From Candidatus Zixiibacteriota bacterium (GTDB lineage: Bacteria; Zixibacteria; MSB-5A5; GN15; FEB-12): a stretch of DNA of 64,000 bases. The stretch spans positions 62,001 to 126,000 of the forward strand of contig JACZXB010000007.1 in assembly GCA_022571845.1 (NCBI GenBank), read 5' to 3'. The first letter of the stretch is position 1; each line of letters starts with the position of its first letter. Made by a program: the position numbers and the translations under genes. Below are positions 9,207 through 16,204 of the stretch, piece by piece. The notes below the pieces were generated by a model, which did not search any database, was not told the origin of the DNA, and saw only the letters and a program-made list of their open reading frames with translations.

Positions 9207-10019
9207 TCAGGTTATGTAAAATAGAGCGAGTAACAGACCACCGCTACCAGCGGCGAATACAGTTTCATTAAGTCCGAAATTCTTAAGACTGAAGTAGGTT
9301 CTTGACCTGTTTTTACCGTAGCCGCGGTTTTCTATCGCCTGTGCTATTTCATCTGCGCGTCCGGCTGTGGCTACAAAAACAGGAATTATTATGCTCGATG
9401 ATTTCCTGAGGCGATTATACAAAGAGCCGCCGAAACTGGCTCCCCTCAATATCTGAGCATTCTTTATGGTCTTAAACTCTTCATATAAAACCGGAATAAA
9501 GCGAATGGCTATAAATAGAATCAAAGCTATATCATCAACCGGCAACTTAATCTTTTTTAGCGGGCTCATAATTTTCGCCAGCGAGTCGGCCAGCTCCGAT
9601 GGCGAACTGGTCAGAGTTATCAAAAATACAATCGAGACAAATAAAACCAGTCTCAGCGAATAGAAAACACCATAGTGCAAAGCGCCTGCGGTCAGCTCAT
9701 ATGAAAAGATTGAAAATATTACCTGGCTGCCTTCGCCGGAAAAAATAAGATGAAAAACCAATGTAAAAGCTACCAGCCATAAAATTGGCTTAAATCTGTC
9801 CATCAAGATTTCCTTAGTGATTCCGGACTGTAACAGGGCGGCTATCAGAATAGCAAAGGTTGACAGGTAAAAAAGATACGATTTCGTGAAAAGAGCCAGT
9901 ATCAAGACTAATAAAACCGGAATAATTTTGGCGCGGGTGTCGAGCCGATGCAAGAAAGAATCAAGCGGACGGTACTGCCCTAAGAGCACCTGGCTGCTGT
10001 TTATCATAGTCTGAATCAA
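9207..10019 (-). CDS. ecfT: Energy-coupling factor transporter transmembrane protein (EcfT/CbiQ)
   Basis: 270 residues with five or six hydrophobic segments and a cytoplasmic loop (about 185-245) carrying the charged coupling motifs of T components, including LRGAS and ENRGYG. The N-terminal PLDSFLHRLDTRAKI is the usual start of EcfT/CbiQ proteins. The T component couples ATPases EcfA1/A2 to vitamin- or metal-binding S components. No ECF ATPase or S component lies in the window, so its partners must be elsewhere. It begins 19 nt after the FeoB-associated gene, so it may be read from the iron-regulated promoter. Confidence 0.9.
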   Translation of the reverse strand: MIQTMINSSQVLLGQYRPLDSFLHRLDTRAKIIPVLLVLILALFTKSYLFYLSTFAILIAALLQSGITKEILMDRFKPILWLVAFTLVFHLIFSGEGSQVIFSIFSYELTAGALHYGVFYSLRLVLFVSIVFLITLTSSPSELADSLAKIMSPLKKIKLPVDDIALILFIAIRFIPVLYEEFKTIKNAQILRGASFGGSLYNRLRKSSSIIIPVFVATAGRADEIAQAIENRGYGKNRSRTYFSLKNFGLNETVFAAGSGGLLLALFYIT

Positions 10020-10038
10020 TCAAAATTTGACAGCAAAA

Positions 10039-10215
10039 TCAAGTTCTGGTCTGACGGCTTATAGCCGGCTTATTTTTCTTAAGAGCTGCTTCTTTAAGTT
10101 TGCAGGCGGCGCAGCCACTTCTGGAAGAAAATTGACGATAGACATAGAACGCTAAGTAGGCCGCTGCACCAGACATCACGGCCCAGACGGCAATTTCCTG
10201 AAAAAACAGATCCAC
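10039..10215 (-). CDS. FeoB-associated Cys-rich membrane protein
   Basis: A 58-residue ORF read directly on the minus strand between feoB and ecfT. It starts with GTG immediately after the feoB TAA and ends at TGA 10039-10041. A single TM helix (about 8-25, VWAVMSGAAAYLAFYVY) is followed by SGCAACKLK with a CxxC pair and a basic tail. This is the plan of the FeoB-associated Cys-rich membrane protein family, usually encoded right after feoB. The function is unproven; the CxxC may bind iron or help FeoB. The length, the position and the motif together make this convincing despite the GTG start. Confidence 0.85.
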   Translation of the reverse strand: MDLFFQEIAVWAVMSGAAAYLAFYVYRQFSSRSGCAACKLKEAALKKNKPAISRQTRT

Positions 10216-12414
10216 TTACAAGCCCATCCCATCAAATATTTTATATACCAGCCAGCTGCCGGCATAAGCCAGTGTTGTCATATAGACAAAGACAAAGACC
10301 GGATAACGCATTTTGCCCGTCTCTTGCTTTATAGTCACTAAAGTAGCTCCGCATTGACAGCAAAGCGCAAAAAAGACCATTATAGAAATCGCCACTGCCG
10401 GGCCAAAGACAGGCTGACCGATTTTATCACCATGGTCCCAGACAGCTCCGCGCAATTTACTGACAAGCGATGAAGATTCCTCGTTTGTCTCAGAGCCTAA
10501 ATTATAAATAGTCCCTAAAGTAGCCACCACTACTTCTCTGGCCGGAAACGAAGCCAGCGCCGCCAGAGTTATCTTCCAGTCCCAGCCCAGCGGCTCAAAC
10601 AACGGCTCGATAGCCCGCCCCAGCCTTCCGAAATACGAATTTGTCAGATGAGCGCCGGCTTCTTCGTGGGAGATTCTTGATCTGTTTTCAGCATAGTGAT
10701 TGTCATTGACAACTGCCTCGTATTGAGCAGCATATTCGGCAGAAATCTCATCTGAATGTGGGTAATAACTGAGCGCCCAGATTACAATTGTAATTGCCGC
10801 AATTAAAGTTCCGGCACGTTTCAAAAATGACTTGGTGCGACCAAGCACACGGGTAGCCACCGAGCGCAGAGTCGGCATCTTGTATGACGGTAACTCCATC
10901 ATGAAGGTGCTTTGTTCAGATTTGATTATCGTCTTCAAAACGAAAGAGACACCGATTGCCACAACAAGTCCCAGCACGTAAAGCGCTGTCAGAACCAGTC
11001 CCTGCAAGTTGAAGATACCAAGCACAATCTGATAGGGTATAAAGGCCGCAATCATGATGGCATAAATCGGCAGTCTGGCTGAGCAGGTCATCAGCGGCGC
11101 TACCATGATAGTAATCAGCCGAAGTTTGCGGTCCTCGATTGTACGGGTAGCCATAATACCCGGTATGGCGCAGGCATAGGAAGTAAGCAGAGGAATAAAA
11201 GATTTCCCCGAAAGGCCGCACCAGTGAAACATTTTATCGACCATAAAGGCGGCTCTGGCTAAGTAGCCGGAATCTTCGAGCACCGAGATAAACAAAAACA
11301 GAATTACAATTTGAGGCAAGAATATTATGACAGAGCCAATACCGCCGATAATGCCGTCAGTCAACAGCGACCGCAAGGGACCCTCGGCCATAAAACTGCT
11401 CACTGAGATTGAAAGCTGACCAAAAAGATAGTCGACCCCGTTCATCAGCGGTTCAGCCCAGCTGAATATTGCTTGAAACATGAAAACCATAACTGCCGCC
11501 AGTACCAGCGGGCCCAGCAGGGGATGCAGCAGATATTTATCTATCGTATCGGAGATTGTTTCATCGCGGGCTTCGAATCTGGTAATTGAGTTTTCTGCTA
11601 TTTCTGTAGCTCTTTTACCGAGCCGGGCGTTCAAGGCCAGGCTGAGTGAGCCATGCTTTTTGATCAAAGCTGCCCGGCCTTCTTTGATTATTTCATTGAG
11701 AGAGTGCTGTCGCCCGCCGTTATTTGTCGGTTTTTCGGGCTCATCGAAAATTGATCTCAAAAGCTCGGCCCGGTGCCGATGACCGTTACCGTTTACCTGC
11801 GACATTCTACCAAGCAGTTGTTCGACAGATTCATCATAAAAGCCGCCGCTGGGAGGCGCCGTAGCGTTGGTCGCTCTGGCCATTTCTGTTTTGAGAGAGG
11901 CAATGCCGGTCCCTGCTGTAGCTACCAACGGAACTACCGGAATGCCGCCTATCGCTTTTGACAAAGCTTTGACGTCAATCTGAAGACCCTGCCTTTTGGC
12001 CAGGTCAATCATATTGAGCGCCACAACTACCGGCCGGCCTATTTGCAGAATTTGGAAGATGAAGCTCAGACCTCTTTCGAGATTGGTAGCATCTACAACA
12101 CAAACGATAGCATCTGAGAGCTTTTCCCCGTCTATAAGTCCGCACAAAGCAGCGGTTGCTATTCTTTCGTCTGGAGAAAAGGGAGTTAAGGAATAAGTTC
12201 CGGGGATATCAATCAACGTATATTCTTCGGTCTTGGTGGTTGCAATTGTGAAATGGCCGGTAACCTTTTCGACAGTTACGCCGGGATAGTTGGCTACACT
12301 CTGCCTGAGACCGGTGATAGCATTAAAAATAGTTGTTTTGCCGGAATTCGGGATTCCGCAGATAGTAATTACTCTGGTGTCGTTAGCTGACTTTGTGGCT
12401 GCCGATTGGCTCAT
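10216..12414 (-). CDS. feoB: Ferrous iron transporter FeoB
   Basis: 732 residues, full length. The N-terminal G domain has GIPNSGKTT (G1, about 20-28), DIPGTYSL (G3) and NMID (G4). A helical guanine-dissociation-inhibitor-like region follows, then the membrane part with two Gate-type repeats; CAIPGIMATRT and APLMTCSARLP are the conserved membrane motifs, the latter with the key Cys. A C-terminal segment contains FFALCCQCGATL. It imports Fe2+ across the inner membrane with GTPase control. The start overlaps feoA by 4 nt, and the FeoB-associated protein follows without a gap. Confidence 0.98.
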   Translation of the reverse strand: MSQSAATKSANDTRVITICGIPNSGKTTIFNAITGLRQSVANYPGVTVEKVTGHFTIATTKTEEYTLIDIPGTYSLTPFSPDERIATAALCGLIDGEKLSDAIVCVVDATNLERGLSFIFQILQIGRPVVVALNMIDLAKRQGLQIDVKALSKAIGGIPVVPLVATAGTGIASLKTEMARATNATAPPSGGFYDESVEQLLGRMSQVNGNGHRHRAELLRSIFDEPEKPTNNGGRQHSLNEIIKEGRAALIKKHGSLSLALNARLGKRATEIAENSITRFEARDETISDTIDKYLLHPLLGPLVLAAVMVFMFQAIFSWAEPLMNGVDYLFGQLSISVSSFMAEGPLRSLLTDGIIGGIGSVIIFLPQIVILFLFISVLEDSGYLARAAFMVDKMFHWCGLSGKSFIPLLTSYACAIPGIMATRTIEDRKLRLITIMVAPLMTCSARLPIYAIMIAAFIPYQIVLGIFNLQGLVLTALYVLGLVVAIGVSFVLKTIIKSEQSTFMMELPSYKMPTLRSVATRVLGRTKSFLKRAGTLIAAITIVIWALSYYPHSDEISAEYAAQYEAVVNDNHYAENRSRISHEEAGAHLTNSYFGRLGRAIEPLFEPLGWDWKITLAALASFPAREVVVATLGTIYNLGSETNEESSSLVSKLRGAVWDHGDKIGQPVFGPAVAISIMVFFALCCQCGATLVTIKQETGKMRYPVFVFVYMTTLAYAGSWLVYKIFDGMGL

Positions 12415-12659
12415 TTTAGGTCAACGGCGGGTTCTTCCGTTTCAACCTGGACTAATGATGCTTCAGCTTTTCTGATAAACAGCCTGCTCGAACCAACTTT
12501 CAGCTGGACCGGGTCACGAAGAGGCGCCTGACGCACCAGCGTAATTTTTTTGCCCGGTACAAGTCCCAGCTCCATCAAACGGCGGGTGACATTGCCGTCC
12601 TTTTCAAAGCCAATTATGGTTGCGCTCTGCCCTGCACTCAGTTTGTCTAATCGATCCAT
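12411..12659 (-). CDS. feoA: Ferrous iron transport protein FeoA
   Basis: 82 residues forming one SH3-like FeoA domain: a start of the type LSAGQSATIIGFEKDG, then RLMELGLVPGKKITLVR and the closing DPVQLKVGSSRLFIRK strand pair. FeoA is a cytosolic partner of FeoB. A purine-rich AAGGA lies about 10-14 nt upstream of ATG 12659. It is 31 nt downstream of the fur-family gene and overlaps feoB, so fur-feoA-feoB is one transcription unit. Confidence 0.96.
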   Translation of the reverse strand: MDRLDKLSAGQSATIIGFEKDGNVTRRLMELGLVPGKKITLVRQAPLRDPVQLKVGSSRLFIRKAEASLVQVETEEPAVDLK

Positions 12660-12690
12660 CTTATTCTCATCCTTAAGAAGTAATCTTGGC

Positions 12691-13170
12691 TTATTTCTGT
12701 CTGCTTGGTTTAGTTCTGGATATTTTTGGAGAGGTTGAGAGAGTTCGCTTCGCTTTTTTATTTTCTTTATCGCGGCAGCTCTGGCAGACTCCTTCTATTT
12801 CTACCTTGAAAGACTCTGTCGCAAATTTTTCGGCGGTGGCTACTTTCGAAAGTCTGCCGGCTATTTCATTTAAGTCAAACTCCTGCAAACTTTTACAGTT
12901 AAGGCAGTAGAAATGACCGTGCGGTTTGCGGGTAACCCGGTCGTAGCGGGTGACGCCGTCACCAACGGTTACTTCGCGTGCCAGTCCAACTTCACATATG
13001 AGTTTCAAATTGCGCCAGACAGTACTGTAGCCTACCGCTTTATCGATCCGCTTGACTCTGTCAAACAGTTCATCAACCGAGACATGCTCTCCCAGCTCAA
13101 AAAATGAGCGGAAGACCAGCTCCCGCTGCGGAGTCATTTTGTAGCCTTTGGTTTTTAAGAACTCTCTCAT
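12691..13170 (-). CDS. Fur-family metalloregulator
   Basis: 159 residues. An N-terminal winged helix (about 5-80, with MTPQRELVF and GYSTVWRNLKL) is followed by the dimerisation and metal domain. The structural zinc site is complete: C89/C92 (YCLNC) and C129/C132 (CQSC), with H84/H86 in PHGHFYC. The last 25 residues are a basic tail not typical of Fur. Its place at the head of feoAB argues for iron sensing (Fur), although PerR- or Zur-like specificity cannot be excluded from sequence. A Fur-box-like palindrome 16 nt upstream of the start suggests autoregulation. Confidence 0.92.
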   Translation of the reverse strand: MREFLKTKGYKMTPQRELVFRSFFELGEHVSVDELFDRVKRIDKAVGYSTVWRNLKLICEVGLAREVTVGDGVTRYDRVTRKPHGHFYCLNCKSLQEFDLNEIAGRLSKVATAEKFATESFKVEIEGVCQSCRDKENKKAKRTLSTSPKISRTKPSRQK

Positions 13171-13185
13171 AAATCATTCACTAAA

Positions 13186-13200
13186 TGAAAATCAATTTCA
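13186..13200 (-). promoter_or_regulatory. Fur-box-like operator
   Basis: TGAAAATCAATTTCA is a 15-bp imperfect palindrome (6 of 7 pairs match) fitting the 7-1-7 Fur consensus TGATAATNATTATCA at 11 or 12 of the 14 non-central positions, depending on how the A/T positions are scored. It lies 16-30 nt upstream of the fur-family ATG at 13170, where a bound dimer would block transcription or initiation. The assignment rests on pattern and context only. Confidence 0.6.
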
Positions 13201-13290
13201 ATAGCAAATTCAACTATTTCCTGCCGGAAAGTCAAGCCTAATCTATACAAAAATGTGTGTTATTTCACCAGCCAAATGCTCAAAATGGCC

Positions 13291-13324
13291 AAAAATAAGC
13301 CGCTTAGCTGATTACCAAGCGGCT
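13291..13324 (-). terminator. Rho-independent terminator after the M6 peptidase gene
   Basis: An 8-bp perfect stem (AGCCGCTT / AAGCGGCT at 13298-13305 and 13317-13324) with an 11-nt loop. Read on the minus strand it is followed by TATTTTT. It starts 19 nt past the M6 peptidase stop and separates that gene from the fur operon. Confidence 0.85.
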
Positions 13325-13343
13325 ATTTGAATTTAATCAGAGG

Positions 13344-16130
13344 CTATTTTAAGAGCATCATCTTCTTAGTCTGAGTTTCAGGCCCCAGAATCAGGCGGTA
13401 GAAATAAATGCCGGAGGCTGCTTTACTGCCTGAATCTGTATCTCCCTGCCACTCTACCGTGTATGACCCCGGTGACTGCACTTTGTCCACTAAGGTCTTA
13501 ACTTTCCGGCCCAGTACGTTGAATATATCCAGCTGGGTCCGGTAAAGCTCACTACCGATACTGCCTCGCGTTCTGATAGTATATGATATAGTTGTCGAAG
13601 GATTAAAGGGGTTGGGGAAATTCTGATTTAGCTCAAAGCTTTCCGGTAATTGCACTAGCGGGTCACTGTCAAATATATCAGTTGATATTGGGTCAAAGAA
13701 ATCTATTACCCGGTTTATAAGCGTATCAACAGACCAGAGTTTATTGAAGATTACAAGCTGATATACAATTGATTCTACAGGAAAGCTTAGAATCACTGAT
13801 TTATGAGTTCCATGATAGCTAATTCCGGCAGACGGTTCTATACTTCCGCTTTTGTATGTAAGAAAACCTTCACCGCCGGAGGCGACTCTCATTGCCGGAC
13901 GCGGAAAAGGAAAATCAGGAGTAGACGGAACTTTATATCTTGAAAGATCACCCAATTCACTTCCTGGTACACCTCGTACATCGGCAGGATTTATGATAGT
14001 GTCATTAAACTCTGCCTTGAAATAAGTTGGCAGGAAAGTCGGGTCGATGTTGTGCATATCTTTCAAACCCGACGCTGACGAAAAGAACAGACTGTAGCCG
14101 CTATCCATATAGTCTCCCATAGCAGTCATATCGGCGAGTGTAATCACATTCGAGGCATCGGCTCCGGTATGCCAGAAAACTATCGGGTATTTTTTAAGGT
14201 CAGCCGAAGTCGGCGAATTCTGAACTTTTTTATTCCAGATTTTGAAGGGCATTTTTCTGGTACTGAGAACGTCGATGATTACCTGCTCATAATCTGCGCC
14301 GCGGTCGTCGTCGACTATTAGAATCTTTGGAGTTCCCACAGCTATTTCGAATCCAAAGGTACGGCTGTAATTATCATCGTTGCCCGGTGTTCCGGCGAAT
14401 AATGAATCACAGGAAATAGTCAGGAAAAAAGAATCAAGTATAGTTTCCACCGAATTTGAAATAGTAAATATAATGGGTGCGGCATCGTTGTTGACCGGCG
14501 TTGCGTTGAAAACGGGGGCAAAAGTGACATCGTTGGCTGTAAATGTAATATCCGGATTAGAAGTAATCAAAGTTGCTTTTACTTTATAACCTTCTTTCAT
14601 CATATTGCGGGCAGTAAAAAAGACCTGAATAGTTTCGCCCGGGTCAAGATTGCCGTCGCCGTTACCGCCGGGGCTGGCATCGCTGAACAAAATAGAATCT
14701 GTAACGATATACGGGCGTGACCACTCTATATCAAAATCGGCGTACATGATTGAATCACTATCAGTAATGTCCCAGATACCAATTTTGGTCTTTGTGTCCG
14801 TAACATTGAGAGCATTATTTGGAATTGACTGGTCATGGAACTCGCGATTGACAGTAGAACCCGGAAAGGGGTCACCGCCATCGCCGTTGTTATTCAGCGT
14901 AAATTCTAAATCTTGTTTCCCATCAGCTTGCTCAATACCAACTCTATATTGATATGGAGTTACATTGCTGCCGTTCTGGGTTGGCGCAGTCGGGTCAATG
15001 TGATAAATAAGCAATCCTGTTGCCGGCAGTGAAACATCGAATCCCATTCTCTGCCTATTCTCAACTATCCAGTACTGCGGACTGGAAACGGAATTCACTA
15101 AACGATAAGCCGTGTCTGCAAATTCAATGGCCGGTATGGCAACACTATCTTGATTAAAGTTTACGTCGATGAGGTTTAAGAAGCCCATCTGATCTTTCGA
15201 CCAGGCGCAAAAATGCGCAGGTGATTGAGAATTACCGTTGTAACTGCCGGTAGCCATTACAGCCCAATTACCCAGTCCGACAGAAGTATTATCATTATCA
15301 TTTACGTCGTACAAATCCGGCAGCCCTAAAAAATGGCCAAATTCGTGGCAAATTACTCCGATTGGCGAAATGCTCCCCGGCTGCTCTTCGGGGTTCATAG
15401 TGTAATCGAGAATATTTATTCCATCCAAGTTAATAGTATTACCCATAGGCATGGTCCACTTGTGTGACCAAATTCCGTAGGCGCCGGTTTCGGCTCCCAG
15501 CCCGGCATGTATAATGACCAAGCCATCTAACCAGCCATCGCCATCGGCATCAAATTCTGCAAAGTTTACTCCCCAAGCTTCTGCAGCAATTACGGCATCA
15601 AATGCTAACTGCCTACCGCTTGGCCCAAGCCCGCTGACGCCATCCTCGTAAGAAGAGTACGTACTCGGCATACGCAACCAGCTGGTAGTATCTCCTACAA
15701 CCACAAAATTGCCATAAGAATTTTCTAAATAGAAATCTTTCAATGAACCTGTTGGATTTTTATCAGAGAACAAGATCGAATCAATTTGTAAGGGAGTACT
15801 TGCAATAGATTGTCCGTGCGTATTTCCGTCATATTTGTGGTCGCTAAAATCTACCAGAATGACCAAAATTTTAGCGGTGTCTACAAATAGAGAGCCGGAG
15901 CTTCTGGCTGCTGCCAGACTTTTCTTGTCAAAAATAGAATGCTGCGATGGCGCACAGCCGCCGTTAGCCTTAAAGTTTTTCCAGGTCTCAATATTTTTCT
16001 TGAGAACGCCTTCAGCTTTCCACTTCTCGATTGTCCCCGGCGCCGGCGCTACCGCCTTGGCCGGAGGAGCTACCGCGACGAAAGCTATAATTAGCAAAGC
16101 TGACAAACTTAGCAGAACAGATTTATTCAT
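13344..16130 (-). CDS. Secreted M6-family metalloprotease with T9SS sorting domain
   Basis: 928 residues. A Sec signal peptide occupies about 1-26. The catalytic domain holds HEFGHFLGLPDLYD near residue 260, the zinc motif of M6 (immune-inhibitor-A-like) peptidases; DADGDGWLDG just before it is a probable calcium loop. A beta-sandwich region and a segment opening with KILIVDDD (about 600) follow. The last 97 residues (from about 832) are a T9SS type A sorting domain, NFPNPFNPSTTISY to KKMMLLK. The protein should cross the outer membrane by T9SS and act as an extracellular protease. The ATG at 16130 has AAGGA upstream. Its C-terminal tail is nearly the same as that of the S8 peptidase next to it. 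Confidence 0.93.
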   Translation of the reverse strand: MNKSVLLSLSALLIIAFVAVAPPAKAVAPAPGTIEKWKAEGVLKKNIETWKNFKANGGCAPSQHSIFDKKSLAAARSSGSLFVDTAKILVILVDFSDHKYDGNTHGQSIASTPLQIDSILFSDKNPTGSLKDFYLENSYGNFVVVGDTTSWLRMPSTYSSYEDGVSGLGPSGRQLAFDAVIAAEAWGVNFAEFDADGDGWLDGLVIIHAGLGAETGAYGIWSHKWTMPMGNTINLDGINILDYTMNPEEQPGSISPIGVICHEFGHFLGLPDLYDVNDNDNTSVGLGNWAVMATGSYNGNSQSPAHFCAWSKDQMGFLNLIDVNFNQDSVAIPAIEFADTAYRLVNSVSSPQYWIVENRQRMGFDVSLPATGLLIYHIDPTAPTQNGSNVTPYQYRVGIEQADGKQDLEFTLNNNGDGGDPFPGSTVNREFHDQSIPNNALNVTDTKTKIGIWDITDSDSIMYADFDIEWSRPYIVTDSILFSDASPGGNGDGNLDPGETIQVFFTARNMMKEGYKVKATLITSNPDITFTANDVTFAPVFNATPVNNDAAPIIFTISNSVETILDSFFLTISCDSLFAGTPGNDDNYSRTFGFEIAVGTPKILIVDDDRGADYEQVIIDVLSTRKMPFKIWNKKVQNSPTSADLKKYPIVFWHTGADASNVITLADMTAMGDYMDSGYSLFFSSASGLKDMHNIDPTFLPTYFKAEFNDTIINPADVRGVPGSELGDLSRYKVPSTPDFPFPRPAMRVASGGEGFLTYKSGSIEPSAGISYHGTHKSVILSFPVESIVYQLVIFNKLWSVDTLINRVIDFFDPISTDIFDSDPLVQLPESFELNQNFPNPFNPSTTISYTIRTRGSIGSELYRTQLDIFNVLGRKVKTLVDKVQSPGSYTVEWQGDTDSGSKAASGIYFYRLILGPETQTKKMMLLK

Positions 16131-16204
16131 TTTTAATCCTTATGCAGTCAATTAAACAGCTCTCAAAGAAAGTCTGTTCCTGGCGAATATAATATCTAAT
16201 CAAA

